Below, piece by piece: positions 48,403 through 60,123 of a stretch of DNA of 64,000 nucleotides (position 1 is the stretch's first letter; each line of letters opens with the position of its first letter). Origin of the DNA: Pseudomonas mohnii (lineage in GTDB: Bacteria > Pseudomonadota > Gammaproteobacteria > Pseudomonadales > Pseudomonadaceae); NCBI RefSeq assembly GCF_900105115.1, contig NZ_FNRV01000001.1:4386501-4450500 (forward strand), read 5' to 3'. A model generated the notes under the pieces. The model did no database searches. It saw only the letters and a list, made by a program, of their open reading frames with translations, and had not been told where the DNA came from. Position numbers and translations under genes: made by a program.

Positions 48403-48867
48403 TTACTGACCGTTTTGCTCGTCCAGGACAACCTGATACAAGGCTTCATTGCTCGGGGCGCTGCGCAGTTTTTCGCGCACTTCCTTGCGGTCGAGCATGC
48501 TGGCAATTTGGCGCAAAAGTTCCAGGTGCGCATCGGTAGCGGCTTGCGGGACCAGTAGAACGAACAACAGGTCAACCGGTGCGCCGTCGATGGCGTCGAA
48601 ATCTATGGGGGCATCGAGGTGCATCAGGGCACTGATGGGTGAGGAGCAGCCCTTCAGGCGACAGTGGGGAATGGCGATGCCGTTGCCAAAACCCGTCGAG
48701 CCGAGTTTTTCACGGGCAATCAACGCCTCGAAGACATCTTGCATCTCCAGATCCGGCACTTCCCGGGCGATCAGGTTGGCAATTTGTTCGAGGGCTTTCT
48801 TTTTACTGCCGCCCGGCACGTTCACAAGGGAACGGCCGGGGGTCAGGATGCTTTCAAGTCGGATCAT
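48403..48867 (-). CDS. ptsN: Nitrogen-regulatory PTS protein EIIA(Ntr)
   Basis: Regulatory end point of the nitrogen PTS, 154 aa. The phospho-accepting His68 is in [11 protein letters not shown], and the EIIA fold is seen from start ([20 protein letters not shown]) to end. It regulates potassium transport and sigma-54-related processes in related bacteria. It lies 12 bp after hpf. Confidence 0.96.
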   Translation of the reverse strand: MIRLESILTPGRSLVNVPGGSKKKALEQIANLIAREVPDLEMQDVFEALIAREKLGSTGFGNGIAIPHCRLKGCSSPISALMHLDAPIDFDAIDGAPVDLLFVLLVPQAATDAHLELLRQIASMLDRKEVREKLRSAPSNEALYQVVLDEQNGQ

Positions 48868-48879
48868 GGGTTGGGGGTG

Positions 48880-49188
48880 TTAACGACCGGTAGCGCCCTG
48901 GAGGAGGCTCTGGGTCTTTTCCTTATGCTTTTTGAGTTGTTTATCCAGCTTGTCGGTCAGTGCGTCGATCGCCGCGTACATATCGGTATGTTCCGCGTTC
49001 GCGACCACTTCATTGCCGGGAATATGCAGCGTGGCTTCGATTTTCTGCTTCAACTTTTCGACGGTCATCGTGACCTGTACGTTGGTAATCTTGTCGAAGT
49101 GCCTCTCTAACCGTTGGAGTTTTTCGCCGATGTAGGTGCGAAGAGGTTCGGTCACTTCCAGTTGGTGTCCACTGATGTTGACTTGCAT
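48880..49188 (-). CDS. hpf: Ribosome hibernation promoting factor, short form
   Basis: A 102-aa protein that binds the 30S A/P sites and helps form 100S dimers in stationary phase. Its length shows the short HPF type, without the C-terminal dimerisation domain. The start MQVNISGHQLEVTEPLRTYI at 49188 has AGGAGAAG upstream; the frame open to 49242 is rejected. It lies 74 bp after rpoN, beyond a hairpin. Confidence 0.95.
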   Translation of the reverse strand: MQVNISGHQLEVTEPLRTYIGEKLQRLERHFDKITNVQVTMTVEKLKQKIEATLHIPGNEVVANAEHTDMYAAIDALTDKLDKQLKKHKEKTQSLLQGATGR

Positions 49189-49220
49189 ACAGCTTCTCCT
49201 TCGTTGCCAGTGCATAAAGC

Positions 49221-49240
49221 GGTAGATCAAATGATCTACC
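49221..49240 (-). other. Hairpin between rpoN and hpf
   Basis: GGTAGATCA and TGATCTACC are perfectly inverted around two bases, and CCAGT/ACTGG just outside can extend the fold. No T tract follows, so this is a likely RNA processing or stability element that separates rpoN and hpf expression. Confidence 0.55.
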
Positions 49241-49262
49241 ACTGGAACGCTGTGGCGTGGCT

Positions 49263-50756
49263 CTACATCAACCGCTTGCGTTCGCTCGAAGGCGCGATCC
49301 CCAGGGATTCGCGGTACTTGGCGACGGTGCGGCGAGCCACCTGAATGCCTTGTGCCTCCAGTAAACCAGCGATCTTGCTGTCACTCAACGGCTTTTTCTG
49401 ATTTTCCGCGGCAACCAGTTTTTTGATGATCGCGCGGATCGCCGTGGACGAGCATTCGCCGCCTTCGGAGGTGCTGACATGGCTGGAGAAAAAGTACTTC
49501 AGTTCATATATGCCCCGAGGGGTATGCATGAATTTCTGTGTGGTCACCCGTGAAATTGTCGACTCGTGCATGCCAACCGCCTCGGCGATGTCATGCAGGA
49601 CCAACGGTTTCATGGCTTCGTCGCCGTGCTCCAGGAAGCCGCGCTGATGCTCGACGATCTGGGTGGCAACTTTCATCAGGGTTTCATTGCGGCTTTGCAG
49701 GCTCTTGATGAACCAGCGGGCTTCCTGCAACTGATTGCGCATGAACGTGTTGTCGGCGCTGGTGTCGGCGCGACGCACGAAACCGGCGTACTGGGCGTTG
49801 ACCCGAAGACGCGGTACCGATTCCTGGTTGAGTTCCACCAGCCAGCGTTCGTTGTCCTTGCGCACGATCACGTCGGGAACCACGTATTCGGCTTCAGTGG
49901 ATTCGATTTGCGAGCCCGGGCGCGGATTGAGGCTTTGAACCAGTTCGATCACCTGGCGCAGCTCATCTTCCTTGAGCTTCATGCGGCGCATCAGCTGGCT
50001 GTAATCGCGACTGCCGAGCAAGTCGATGTAGTCGGTGACCAGGCGCTTTGCTTCGGCGAGCCAAGGGGTTTTGGCCGGCATCTGGCGTAATTGCAGCAGC
50101 AGGCATTCGCCCAGGTTGCGGGCGCCGATTCCGGCGGGTTCGAATTGTTGGATGCGGTGCAGGACGGCTTCGATTTCGTCCAGCTCGATGTCCAGCTCCG
50201 GGTCGAAGGCTTCGAGTATCTCCTCGAGCGTCTCGTCCAGGTAGCCCTGATTGTTGATGCAGTCGATCAGGGTCACGGCGATCAGGCGATCGGTGTCGGA
50301 CATGGGCGCCAGGTTCAATTGCCACAGCAAATGGCTTTGCAGGCTTTCACCGGCCGATGTGCGGGTGGTGAAATCCCACTCGTCGTCATCGTTGCTCGGC
50401 AGACTGCTGGCGCTGGTCTGGTAAACGTCTTCCCAGGCGGTATCGACGGGCAGTTCGTTGGGGATACGCTCGTTCCAGTCGCCTTCCTCGAGGTTATCAA
50501 CCGTCGGTGCGCTTTCCTGGTAGGAGGGTTCCTGAATGTCGGGGTTGGGTTTCTGTTCGGCGTTGTCGGCCAAGGGGTCGCTGTTATCGAAGTCGTCGCC
50601 TTCTTCCTGGCGTTCGAGCATCGGATTGGACTCCAGGGCCTCCTGGATTTCCTGTTGCAGGTCCAGGGTCGACAATTGGAGCAGGCGGATGGCCTGTTGC
50701 AGCTGCGGTGTCATCGTCAGCTGCTGGCCCATTCTCAAGACTAGCGATGGTTTCAT
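49263..50756 (-). CDS. rpoN: RNA polymerase sigma-54 factor
   Basis: Alternative sigma factor, 497 aa. The Gln/Leu-rich activator region I ([18 protein letters not shown]), an acidic region II, the core-binding part and the C-terminal RpoN box [14 protein letters not shown] are all present. The start at 50756 is chosen by family; the frame is open to 50798. It follows lptB by 184 bp, so it probably has its own promoter as well. Confidence 0.97.
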   Translation of the reverse strand: MKPSLVLRMGQQLTMTPQLQQAIRLLQLSTLDLQQEIQEALESNPMLERQEEGDDFDNSDPLADNAEQKPNPDIQEPSYQESAPTVDNLEEGDWNERIPNELPVDTAWEDVYQTSASSLPSNDDDEWDFTTRTSAGESLQSHLLWQLNLAPMSDTDRLIAVTLIDCINNQGYLDETLEEILEAFDPELDIELDEIEAVLHRIQQFEPAGIGARNLGECLLLQLRQMPAKTPWLAEAKRLVTDYIDLLGSRDYSQLMRRMKLKEDELRQVIELVQSLNPRPGSQIESTEAEYVVPDVIVRKDNERWLVELNQESVPRLRVNAQYAGFVRRADTSADNTFMRNQLQEARWFIKSLQSRNETLMKVATQIVEHQRGFLEHGDEAMKPLVLHDIAEAVGMHESTISRVTTQKFMHTPRGIYELKYFFSSHVSTSEGGECSSTAIRAIIKKLVAAENQKKPLSDSKIAGLLEAQGIQVARRTVAKYRESLGIAPSSERKRLM

Positions 50757-50940
50757 GGCAGGGGCTAAACACCTTATTCGCCGGCGCACATGCGCCATCC
50801 ACTACAGGGCGCCGGAGCGCCAAACATAAGCAAATTATATGCCTGAAACTGAAGTGTTTGCCTAGAGCGCTGTAACAATAAAAAAGTGTTGATTTTTTAT
50901 CGAGACAAGCGCTCGGTCGACTAGCCAGACACCTCGGTGC

Positions 50941-51666
50941 TTACAGGCGGAACTCATGGCCCAAATACACTTCCTTGACCAGATCGTTGGCCAGGATGGT
51001 TGCAGCGTCGCCTTCGGCGATCAATTGGCCATCGTTGACGATGTAGGCGGTTTCACAGATGTCGAGGGTGTCACGGACGTTGTGGTCGGTGATCAGCACG
51101 CCAATGCCCTTGGCCTTGAGGTGATGGATGATCTGTTTGATGTCGCCCACCGAAATCGGGTCCACGCCGGCGAAGGGCTCGTCGAGGAGGATGAATTTCG
51201 GGTTGGTGGCCAATGCCCGGGCGATTTCCACACGGCGGCGTTCGCCACCGGACAGGCTCATGCCGAGGTTGTCGCGGATGTGGCTGATGTGGAATTCCTG
51301 CAGCAGGCTTTCCAGCTCCTTGCGGCGACCGGCCTTGTCGAGTTCCTTGCGGGTCTCCAGGATCGCCATGATGTTGTCGGCGACCGAGAGTTTGCGGAAG
51401 ATCGACGCTTCTTGCGGCAGATAGCCGATACCGGCCTTTGCGCGGCCGTGCATTGGCTGGTGGCTGACGTCCAGGTCGTCGATCAGTACGCGGCCTTGAT
51501 CGGCCTGTACCAGGCCTACGATCATGTAGAAGCAGGTGGTCTTGCCGGCGCCGTTAGGGCCTAGCAGGCCAACGATCTGACCGCTGTCGATGGACAGGCT
51601 GACATCACGGACGACCTGGCGGCTCTTGTAGCTCTTGGCCAGATGCTGAGCTTTCAGAGTTGCCAT
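50941..51666 (-). CDS. lptB: LPS export ABC transporter ATP-binding protein LptB
   Basis: Cytoplasmic ATPase driving LPS extraction with LptFG, 241 aa. Walker [11 protein letters not shown]-loop [11 protein letters not shown], signature [15 protein letters not shown] and Walker [13 protein letters not shown] are intact. The ATG overlaps the lptA stop by one base (TAATG). Confidence 0.97.
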   Translation of the reverse strand: MATLKAQHLAKSYKSRQVVRDVSLSIDSGQIVGLLGPNGAGKTTCFYMIVGLVQADQGRVLIDDLDVSHQPMHGRAKAGIGYLPQEASIFRKLSVADNIMAILETRKELDKAGRRKELESLLQEFHISHIRDNLGMSLSGGERRRVEIARALATNPKFILLDEPFAGVDPISVGDIKQIIHHLKAKGIGVLITDHNVRDTLDICETAYIVNDGQLIAEGDAATILANDLVKEVYLGHEFRL

Positions 51667-52214
51667 TACTGGGCCTTTTGCTCGTCGGTTTTCTTCTTCG
51701 GCTGGATCACCATGTCGATGCGCGGACGCGCTTCGGTGACCTTGTTACCTGTCGCTCGGCCAGCGCTCGCAAGCTTCTTGACGGTGTCGTAGACGATTTT
51801 TTCGCCCTGGGTGGTGTTGTTGTCCTTGTCGATGACTTTGGCGCGATCGATCAGTACGACGCGGTTTTGCGCGGCGTGGTACTGGATGGTCACTCCCCAG
51901 CCCTGGACAGGCTTGGTGTCGCCCTGGGTTTGCAGTTGTTCGAAGTAGGCCAGGTTGCCTACAGAGGTCACTACGTCGATATCGCCGGTCGGCGTGCGGG
52001 TGATGGTCACGGTGTTGCCGGTGACCTTCATCGAGCCCTGGGTAATGATCACGTCACCTTTGTAGGTGGCAACGCCATTCTTGTCGTCCAGTTGGGCGTC
52101 GTCGGCTTGAATGCGGATAGGCTGCTCTTGATCGTTCGGCAGAGCCCAGGCGCTCACGCTTCCCAGTGCTGCGCCCAGACTGAGCAAAATAGGGAGGGTT
52201 TTAACGAGCCTCAT
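51666..52214 (-). CDS. lptA: LPS transport periplasmic protein LptA
   Basis: Periplasmic bridge protein, 182 aa, that carries LPS between LptC and LptD. Signal peptide [20 protein letters not shown] ends at AWA; the mature part is the OstA/LptA beta-jellyroll ([34 protein letters not shown]). A Lys-rich tail follows. It overlaps the 3' end of lptC by 14 bases. Confidence 0.95.
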   Translation of the reverse strand: MRLVKTLPILLSLGAALGSVSAWALPNDQEQPIRIQADDAQLDDKNGVATYKGDVIITQGSMKVTGNTVTITRTPTGDIDVVTSVGNLAYFEQLQTQGDTKPVQGWGVTIQYHAAQNRVVLIDRAKVIDKDNNTTQGEKIVYDTVKKLASAGRATGNKVTEARPRIDMVIQPKKKTDEQKAQ

Positions 52215-52773
52215 ACTGTCCTCTTACGTTCGATAGCAGGTGTATCCTGCTTTCTTTCAAATACGCTTTCATTCCGGTACCGGTCGATACGCCGCCAGCG
52301 CCGTCGATTCTAACGGGTTGCTCGGTCTGCGCATATTGCTGCTGCGGGAACACCGTCATTCGAGTGGTGGTGATCAGGGTTCTGCGGTTTTTTTCATCAA
52401 AGCGCGTGATGCGTACCGAATCGATCAATTCAACCTGCGTGCCGTCCGGGTTGACCTCACCTTTTTCGCTCTGGACGTGCCACGGGAACTCGGTGCCGCG
52501 GAACATGTTCAGGTCAGGGTTGGTCAGCAGCGTGACTTCGCTTGCTTTGAGGTGCTCGACTTTGTCGGAAGTCATTTCGTATTGAAGCCTGCCATCAGGC
52601 AGGAACTGCACGCTGTGGGCGTTGGTAGCGTAATAATCGATTTCGCTTTCGTCGACATGCGCGATCGGTTTGTCGAGGAAGCGTTCCGGGCTGATGTTCC
52701 AATAGCCGACCGCGGCGAAAATCGCCGCAATGCAACCGAACACCAGAATGTTGCGAATTTTTTTGTTCAGCAT
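52201..52773 (-). CDS. lptC: LPS export protein LptC
   Basis: Bitopic inner-membrane protein of the Lpt bridge, 190 aa. The single helix is at about 8-24 (ILVFGCIAAIFAAVGYW), followed by a periplasmic LptC jellyroll (DYYATNAHSVQFLPDGRLQY). I prefer the ATG at 52773 (MLNKKIRN). A GTG at 52785 overlaps the kdsC stop (GTGA) and would add four residues; this coupled start is an alternative. Confidence 0.92.
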   Translation of the reverse strand: MLNKKIRNILVFGCIAAIFAAVGYWNISPERFLDKPIAHVDESEIDYYATNAHSVQFLPDGRLQYEMTSDKVEHLKASEVTLLTNPDLNMFRGTEFPWHVQSEKGEVNPDGTQVELIDSVRITRFDEKNRRTLITTTRMTVFPQQQYAQTEQPVRIDGAGGVSTGTGMKAYLKESRIHLLSNVRGQYEAR

Positions 52774-52781
52774 GGTTTGGC

Positions 52782-53306
52782 TCACAGGTACGCGGCGTTG
52801 GCCGCATCGAGACGGCCCTGGGCGCGCAGGATCAATTCGCAGAATTCGCGGGCGGCACCCTCGCCACCGCGGGCCTGGGTTACTCCGTGAGCGTGTTCAC
52901 GCACAAAGCTTGCGGCATTGGCCACCGCCATGCCCAGGCCGACGCGGCGAATGACCGGCAGGTCCGGCAGGTCGTCGCCTAGATAAGCGACCTGCTCATA
53001 GCTTAGGTTGAGTTGGCCGAGAAGCTCGTCGAGCACCACCAGTTTGTCTTCGCGCCCCTGGTACAGATGCGGGATGCCAAGGTTTTTCGCCCGTCGCTCA
53101 ACCACCGGGGTTTTGCGGCCGCTGATGATCGCGGTCTGGACGCCGGCCGCCATCAGCATCTTGATGCCCTGGCCGTCGAGGGTATTGAAGGTCTTGAATT
53201 CGCTGCCGTCTTCGAGAAAGTACAGGCGCCCGTCGGTCAGGACGCCATCGACATCGAATACTGCCAGTTTGATGTGTTGGCCGCGTTGCAGCAGGTCCGC
53301 GCTCAT
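52782..53306 (-). CDS. kdsC: 3-deoxy-D-manno-octulosonate 8-phosphate phosphatase
   Basis: Removes the phosphate from Kdo-8-phosphate, third step of Kdo synthesis. The 174-aa HAD phosphatase has DVDGVLTDG (nucleophile Asp), ISGRKTPVVERRA and AYLGDDLPDLPVI. It is a tetrameric C0-type HAD in the family. Its start overlaps the kdsD stop by one base (TAATG). Confidence 0.96.
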   Translation of the reverse strand: MSADLLQRGQHIKLAVFDVDGVLTDGRLYFLEDGSEFKTFNTLDGQGIKMLMAAGVQTAIISGRKTPVVERRAKNLGIPHLYQGREDKLVVLDELLGQLNLSYEQVAYLGDDLPDLPVIRRVGLGMAVANAASFVREHAHGVTQARGGEGAAREFCELILRAQGRLDAANAAYL

Positions 53307-54280
53307 TACATTACTCCTGCACGCAGCAAGTCGTGCATGTTCAAGGCGCCGACCGGGCGGTCTTCGCTGTCGACCACGACCAATGCGTTGATTTTATGAT
53401 CTTCCATGATTTTCAGGGCCTCGGCGGCGAGCATCTCGGCGCGGGCGGTCTTGCCGTGCACGGTCATGACCTGATCTATCGTGGCGCTATGGATGTCGAC
53501 GCTGCGGTCCAGGGTGCGGCGCAAGTCGCCGTCGGTGAAGATCCCGGCCAGCTTGCCGTCGGCCTCGAGGATGACTGTCATGCCAAGGCCCTTGCGAGTC
53601 ATTTCCATCAGCGCATCCTTGAGCAAGGTGCCGCGCTGAACCTGTGGCAACTCTTGCCCGGCGTGCATGACATTTTCCACCTTCAGCAGCAGGCGTCGGC
53701 CCAATGCTCCACCGGGATGGGAAAAGGCAAAGTCTTCGGCGGTAAAGCCGCGCGCTTCCAGCAGTGCGACGGACAGGGCGTCGCCCATGACCAGCGCCGC
53801 CGTAGTAGAGGAAGTGGGGGCCAGGTTCAGCGGGCAGGCTTCGTGCTCGACGTGAACGTTCAGGTTGACCTCGGCGGCCTTGGCCAGCGGCGAGTTCGGG
53901 TTGCCGGTCATGCTGATCAGCTGGATGCCCAGACGCTTGATCAGTGGCAGCAGGGTGACGATTTCATTGGTCGAGCCGGAGTTCGACAGCGCCAGGATGA
54001 TGTCGTCGCGGGTGATCATTCCCATGTCGCCGTGGCTGGCTTCGGCCGGATGCACGAAAAATGCGGTGGTGCCGGTGCTGGCCAGGGTGGCGGCGATCTT
54101 GTTGCCGATATGCCCCGACTTGCCCATGCCGACCACGACTACGCGGCCTTTGCTGGCCAGAATCATCTCGCAGGCGCGTACGAAATCTGCGTCGATATGC
54201 GGTAGCAAGCTTTGTACGGCTTCTACCTCGAGGCGGATGGTGCGTTGTGCTGATTGAATCAGGTCGCTGGATTGGCTCAT
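53306..54280 (-). CDS. kdsD: Arabinose-5-phosphate isomerase
   Basis: Makes D-arabinose 5-phosphate from ribulose 5-phosphate, first step of Kdo synthesis. The 324-aa protein has an N-terminal SIS domain (VVVGMGKSGHIGNKIAATLA, PAEASHGDMGMI, ALSNSGSTNEIVTLLP) and a C-terminal CBS pair. The start MSQSSDLIQSAQRTIRLEVE at 54280 is used; the open frame to 54538 is noncoding leader. It heads the leftward kds-lpt operon and is divergent from mlaF. Confidence 0.95.
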   Translation of the reverse strand: MSQSSDLIQSAQRTIRLEVEAVQSLLPHIDADFVRACEMILASKGRVVVVGMGKSGHIGNKIAATLASTGTTAFFVHPAEASHGDMGMITRDDIILALSNSGSTNEIVTLLPLIKRLGIQLISMTGNPNSPLAKAAEVNLNVHVEHEACPLNLAPTSSTTAALVMGDALSVALLEARGFTAEDFAFSHPGGALGRRLLLKVENVMHAGQELPQVQRGTLLKDALMEMTRKGLGMTVILEADGKLAGIFTDGDLRRTLDRSVDIHSATIDQVMTVHGKTARAEMLAAEALKIMEDHKINALVVVDSEDRPVGALNMHDLLRAGVM

Positions 54281-54552
54281 GTCTGAATCGTATAGCCTGA
54301 TGAAAAGGCGGCGATTATAGCGGTTATGATCGAAACCCTCACGCAAGTTTGTCGAGCATTGTCTCTCCATGCTGCTCAATCCCTCTAAATGAGCGTTTTT
54401 GCCTGTCTTGTTGCTGAATATGGCTCGGCATTGGCCTTGGGCGCGTGGCCATTGCAGTGATATAGTTCGCCGCCAGTTCGGCCCGCTCGGCGGATGTGCT
54501 TTTGTCAGGAAGCCAGGCGTCCGAGTGAGAGGCTGCATCGCAAGGAGTTTAG
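54281..54552. promoter_or_regulatory. Divergent promoter region kdsD / mlaF
   Basis: These 272 bp hold the promoters of two divergent envelope operons. Near 54460 TGATATAGTTCG contains a TATAGT -10-like sequence on the plus strand. I cannot assign boxes firmly. AAGGAG at 54541 is the mlaF ribosome site. Confidence 0.45.
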
Positions 54553-55362
54553 ATGAGTGCCGATAACGCCTACGCGGTCGAGCTGAAGGGACTGACCTTC
54601 AAGCGCGGTGCGCGCAGCATTTTCAATAACGTCGATATCCGTATTCCCCGCGGCAAGGTCACCGGCATCATGGGGCCTTCCGGGTGTGGCAAGACCACGC
54701 TGTTGCGGTTGATGGGCGCACAATTGCGGCCTACCAATGGCGAAGTCTGGGTCAACGGTCAGAACCTGCCAAAACTGTCGCGCAGCGATCTGTTCGACGC
54801 CCGCAAGCACATGGGCGTGCTGTTTCAGAGCGGCGCACTCTTTACCGACCTCGATGTGTTCGAGAACGTCGCCTTTCCGCTGCGTGTTCACACCCAACTG
54901 CCGGAAGAAATGATCCGCGATATCGTCCTGCTCAAATTGCAGGCCGTGGGTTTGCGCGGCGCCCTTGATCTGATGCCCGACGAGCTGTCAGGCGGCATGA
55001 AGCGCCGCGTCGCGCTGGCGAGGGCGATTGCGCTCGATCCGCAAATTCTCATGTACGACGAGCCCTTTGTCGGTCAGGACCCTATCGCCATGGGCGTACT
55101 GGTGCGCCTGATCCGCTTGCTCAACGATGCATTGGGCATCACCAGCATCGTGGTCTCCCACGACCTGGCCGAAACCGCGAGCATCGCCGACTACATCTAT
55201 GTGGTCGGCGACGGGCAGGTGTTGGGGCAGGGCACGCCTGACGAGCTGATGAACTCGGACGAGCCGCGTATCCGTCAATTCATGACAGGCGATCCGGACG
55301 GTCCGGTCCCCTATCACTTTCCAGCGACGGACTACCGCGCAGATCTTCTGGGGAAGCGTTGA
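54553..55362 (+). CDS. mlaF: Phospholipid transport ABC ATP-binding protein MlaF
   Basis: ATPase of the Mla system that maintains outer-membrane lipid asymmetry, 269 aa. Walker [10 protein letters not shown], signature [15 protein letters not shown] and Walker [14 protein letters not shown] are present, and the C-terminal extension ([20 protein letters not shown]) is typical for MlaF. It was called ttg2A in P. putida. Strong AAGGAG site. Its stop overlaps mlaE. Confidence 0.96.
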   Translation: MSADNAYAVELKGLTFKRGARSIFNNVDIRIPRGKVTGIMGPSGCGKTTLLRLMGAQLRPTNGEVWVNGQNLPKLSRSDLFDARKHMGVLFQSGALFTDLDVFENVAFPLRVHTQLPEEMIRDIVLLKLQAVGLRGALDLMPDELSGGMKRRVALARAIALDPQILMYDEPFVGQDPIAMGVLVRLIRLLNDALGITSIVVSHDLAETASIADYIYVVGDGQVLGQGTPDELMNSDEPRIRQFMTGDPDGPVPYHFPATDYRADLLGKR

Positions 55363-56159
55363 TGCGCAAGATTTCACTTATAGAGCGAGTGCGCCGGTTC
55401 GGCCAGGCCGGCATCGATGTGCTGTCGGTGTTCGGTCGTTCGGCCATATTTCTGTTTCACGCGCTTCTTGGGCGTGGCGGTATTGGCGGCGGTTTTGGCT
55501 TGCTGGTCAAGCAGTTGCACTCGGTGGGCGTGATGTCCCTGGTGATCATCGTGGTCTCCGGTGTGTTCATCGGCATGGTACTGGCGCTGCAAGGTTTCAA
55601 CATTCTGTCCAGCTACGGTTCGGAGCAGGCGGTCGGGCAGATGGTGGCGCTGACGCTGCTGCGCGAACTGGGGCCTGTGGTGACTGCGTTGCTGTTTGCC
55701 GGGCGTGCCGGTTCGGCGCTGACGGCGGAAATCGGCAACATGAAGTCCACCGAACAGCTGTCCAGCCTGGAAATGATCGGGGTCGACCCGCTCAAGTACA
55801 TTATTGCCCCGCGCCTCTGGGCCGGCTTCATTTCCCTGCCGGTGCTGGCCATGATTTTCAGCGTGGTGGGCATCTGGGGCGGTTCGTGGGTAGCGGTCGA
55901 CTGGCTGGGTGTCTATGAAGGTTCCTACTGGTCGAACATGCAGAACAGCGTGACGTTCACGGATGATGTGCTCAACGGCATCATCAAAAGCATCGTCTTC
56001 GCCTTTGTCGTGACCTGGATCGCCGTATTCCAAGGCTATGACTGCGAGCCCACTTCCGAGGGGATCAGTCGTGCCACTACCAAGACCGTGGTGTATGCCT
56101 CCCTGGCAGTGCTGGGCCTGGACTTTATTCTGACTGCTTTGATGTTTGGAGATTTCTGA
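55362..56159 (+). CDS. mlaE: Phospholipid ABC transporter permease MlaE
   Basis: Permease of the Mla complex, 265 aa with about five to six helices. The family signature [24 protein letters not shown] start and [26 protein letters not shown], split here, are clear, together with [20 protein letters not shown]. The start is the ATG overlapping the mlaF stop (TGATG); the TTG three bases upstream is not needed. Confidence 0.95.
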   Translation: MRKISLIERVRRFGQAGIDVLSVFGRSAIFLFHALLGRGGIGGGFGLLVKQLHSVGVMSLVIIVVSGVFIGMVLALQGFNILSSYGSEQAVGQMVALTLLRELGPVVTALLFAGRAGSALTAEIGNMKSTEQLSSLEMIGVDPLKYIIAPRLWAGFISLPVLAMIFSVVGIWGGSWVAVDWLGVYEGSYWSNMQNSVTFTDDVLNGIIKSIVFAFVVTWIAVFQGYDCEPTSEGISRATTKTVVYASLAVLGLDFILTALMFGDF

Positions 56160-56626
56160 TGCAAAACCGCACCCTGGAAATCGGTGTCGGCCTTTTCTTG
56201 CTGGCTGGCATCCTGGCTTTGTTGCTGCTGGCGCTGCGGGTCAGTGGCCTCTCGCCGAGCCCGAGCACCGACACCTATAAACTTTATGCGTACTTTGACA
56301 ATATCGCCGGTTTGACGGTCAGAGCCAAAGTGACCATGGCGGGTGTCACCATCGGCAAGGTCACCGCAATCGATCTGGATCGCGACAGTTTCACGGGTCG
56401 GGTGACCATGCAGGTGGAAAAACGCGTAGATAACCTGCCCGCCGACTCCACTGCATCTATCCTGACCGCTGGCCTGTTGGGCGAGAAGTACATCGGTATC
56501 AGCGTGGGTGGGGAAGAAGCCTTGCTCAAGGATGGCGGAACCATCCACGACACCCAGTCGTCGCTGGTGCTGGAAGACCTGATCGGTAAATTCCTGCTCA
56601 ATACCGTTAGCAAAGACGCCAAATGA
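56159..56626 (+). CDS. mlaD: Phospholipid transport substrate-binding protein MlaD (MCE domain)
   Basis: Membrane-anchored MCE-domain protein, 155 aa, that forms a hexameric ring on MlaFE. The N-terminal helix LEIGVGLFLLAGILALLLLA is followed by the MCE core (LYAYFDNIAGLTVRAKVTMA, GVTIGKVTAIDLD). The start overlaps the mlaE stop (TGATG). Confidence 0.95.
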   Translation: MQNRTLEIGVGLFLLAGILALLLLALRVSGLSPSPSTDTYKLYAYFDNIAGLTVRAKVTMAGVTIGKVTAIDLDRDSFTGRVTMQVEKRVDNLPADSTASILTAGLLGEKYIGISVGGEEALLKDGGTIHDTQSSLVLEDLIGKFLLNTVSKDAK

Positions 56627-56637
56627 GGAGCTGTTAA

Positions 56638-57291
56638 ATGATCTCAATCTTGCGACGTGGCCTGTTGGTGTTGCTCGCGGCCCTGCCGTTGGTAGCTAAC
56701 GCCGTGGCGGCGCCTTCCGCGCACGATCTGGTACAGGACACGACCAATCGGTTGCTCGCCGACCTGGCGGCCAACAAAGAGAAATACAAGAAGGACCCGA
56801 ATGACTTTTATGCGGCGCTGAACACCATCGTCGGCCCCGTGGTGGATGCCGAGGGTATTTCCAAGAGCATCATGACGGTCAAGTACTCGCGTAAAGCCAC
56901 CCCTGAGCAAATGAAGACCTTTGAAGAAAATTTCAAGAAAGGTTTGTTCCAGTTCTATGGCAATGCGCTGCTTGAGTACAACAACCAGGGCATCGTCGTT
57001 GACCCTGCCAAGGATGAGTCGGGCGACCGCACCAGCGTCGGCATGACGGTCAAGGGCAGCAATGGCGCGATCTATCCAGTGCAGTACACACTCGAGAAGA
57101 TCAATGGCGAGTGGAAGCTGCGCAACGTCATCATCAACGGCATCAACATCGGCAAACTGTTCCGCGATCAGTTCGCCGATGCAATGTCGCGCAATGGCAA
57201 CAACCTGCAGGCGACCATCGACAATTGGGCAGGGGAAGTTGCCAAAGCCAAGGCCGCTACCGAAAAAACCGACCAGAAGCCAGCCCAATGA
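56638..57291 (+). CDS. mlaC: Phospholipid-binding protein MlaC
   Basis: Periplasmic lipid carrier between MlaA-porin and MlaFEDB, 217 aa. Signal peptide MISILRRGLLVLLAALPLVA ends at VAA; the mature part is the MlaC/Ttg2D fold (VVDAEGISKSIMTVKYSRKA, IDNWAGEVAKAKAATEK). It overlaps mlaB by four bases (ATGA). Confidence 0.95.
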   Translation: MISILRRGLLVLLAALPLVANAVAAPSAHDLVQDTTNRLLADLAANKEKYKKDPNDFYAALNTIVGPVVDAEGISKSIMTVKYSRKATPEQMKTFEENFKKGLFQFYGNALLEYNNQGIVVDPAKDESGDRTSVGMTVKGSNGAIYPVQYTLEKINGEWKLRNVIINGINIGKLFRDQFADAMSRNGNNLQATIDNWAGEVAKAKAATEKTDQKPAQ

Positions 57292-57593
57292 GTGATTCTG
57301 CCGTTCGCATGAACGAAACCGGCGAACTGTTGCTCAGTGGCGTGCTGGATTACCGCACCGGCCCTGGCCTGCGCGAGCAGGGGCAGGCGCTGATCAAGTC
57401 CAGCAAGGCTGCGGCCCTGGTGATCGATTGTTCGGCGGTGGAGAAGTCCAGCAGTGTCGGCCTGTCCTTGCTGCTGTGCTTCATGCGAGATGCCCAGGCG
57501 GCCGGCAAGGCGCTGAGCATCCGCGGGATGCCCGAAGACATGCGCGAAATTGCTCAGGTCAGTGAGCTGACCGAGCTGTTGGCGCATCCCTAA
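57288..57593 (+). CDS. mlaB: STAS-domain protein MlaB
   Basis: Cytoplasmic STAS-domain regulator that stabilises MlaF, 101 aa. The STAS core is seen in ALVIDCSAVEKSSSVGLSLL, with Ser residues at the anti-sigma-antagonist phosphorylation position. It begins inside the mlaC stop and ends the mla series. Confidence 0.93.
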   Translation: MSDSAVRMNETGELLLSGVLDYRTGPGLREQGQALIKSSKAAALVIDCSAVEKSSSVGLSLLLCFMRDAQAAGKALSIRGMPEDMREIAQVSELTELLAHP

Positions 57594-57610
57594 CCCGCAT
57601 CGATAAAGTA

Positions 57611-57662
57611 GCCCCCCGTCAGAGTCCTGCTTCGCGGGGTTCGCAGGCGCGGGGCTTTTTTG
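57611..57662 (+). terminator. Terminator between mlaB and the bolA-family gene
   Basis: GCCCCCCG and CGCGGGGC, with an inner CCTGC/GCAGG pair, form a stem followed by TTTTTTGT. The following bolA-type gene starts 46 bp on, so read-through or a separate promoter is required. Confidence 0.7.
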
Positions 57663-57707
57663 TATGATGTCCGACCCGCGCGCACAGGGCGCCGATTGAG
57701 GTTGAGC

Positions 57708-59235
<1,528 letters not shown>

Positions 59236-59280
59236 TTCCTGCTGCATGGGCATAAGGACATGCCCGTTGAATTGTTGAAG

Positions 59281-59301
59281 TCGAGCCGGATTCCGGCTCG
59301 A
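59281..59301 (+). other. Hairpin in the murA-hisG gap
   Basis: TCGAGCCGG and CCGGCTCGA pair around ATT. No T tract follows. It may be an mRNA stability element or weak terminator of murA; no his leader peptide was found nearby. Confidence 0.45.
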
Positions 59302-59361
59302 CGTGTGCCCGGCGCCGTTTGCGACCGGGCATGAGTACCTTGATAAGGACTGACGTTTCCC

Positions 59362-59997
59362 ATGTTGACCATCGCACTGTCCAAGGGCCGCATCCTTGAT
59401 GACACCTTGCCGCTTCTGGCTGAAGCAGGCATCGTGCCGACCGAGAATCCGGACAAGAGTCGCAAGCTGATCATCCCCACGACCCAGGAAGATGTACGCC
59501 TGCTGATCGTGCGTGCCACCGATGTGCCGACCTACGTCGAGCATGGCGCCGCCGACCTGGGTGTCGCCGGTAAAGACGTGCTGATGGAATACGGCGGCCA
59601 GGGCCTGTACGAGCCGCTGGACCTGCAAATTGCCCAGTGCAAACTGATGACGGCCGGCAAGGTCGGCGCAGTCGAGCCCAAGGGCCGTCTGCGAATCGCC
59701 ACTAAATTCGTCAACGTTGCCAAGCGTTACTACGCCGAACAGGGTCGCCAGGTCGACATCATCAAGCTTTACGGTTCGATGGAGCTGGCGCCGCTGATCG
59801 GCCTGGCCGACAAGATCATCGACGTGGTCGACACGGGGAACACGCTGCGGGCCAACGGTCTGGAGCCACAGGACTTCATTGCTGCCATCAGCTCCCGGCT
59901 GATCGTCAACAAAGCTTCGATGAAAATGCAACACGCCCGTATTCAGGCGTTGATCGACACCCTGCGCAAGGCAGTGGAGTCTCGACACCGCGGCTGA
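59362..59997 (+). CDS. hisG: ATP phosphoribosyltransferase, short form
   Basis: First step of histidine synthesis: ATP plus PRPP to phosphoribosyl-ATP. The 211-aa length is the short HisG form, which lacks the C-terminal His-binding domain and must work with HisZ; hisZ is not in this window. The PRPP motif [14 protein letters not shown] and the start [19 protein letters not shown] are typical. It leads hisGDC. Confidence 0.96.
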   Translation: MLTIALSKGRILDDTLPLLAEAGIVPTENPDKSRKLIIPTTQEDVRLLIVRATDVPTYVEHGAADLGVAGKDVLMEYGGQGLYEPLDLQIAQCKLMTAGKVGAVEPKGRLRIATKFVNVAKRYYAEQGRQVDIIKLYGSMELAPLIGLADKIIDVVDTGNTLRANGLEPQDFIAAISSRLIVNKASMKMQHARIQALIDTLRKAVESRHRG

Positions 59998-60123
59998 TTC
60001 ACCTGCGCGACCTTGAGTCGCGCCCGTCTATCCGCCTCATAGCCAGAATTCTCAGGTGCCCAAGCGGAAACGACTGCTAAGTTAGGGCGCCTGAGTTTTT
60101 GCCAATCCTATGAGGCTCTCGCT

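Noticed and set aside
59236..59361. His attenuator leader before hisG
   Set aside because: There is a hairpin but no short open frame with a run of His codons and no T tract.
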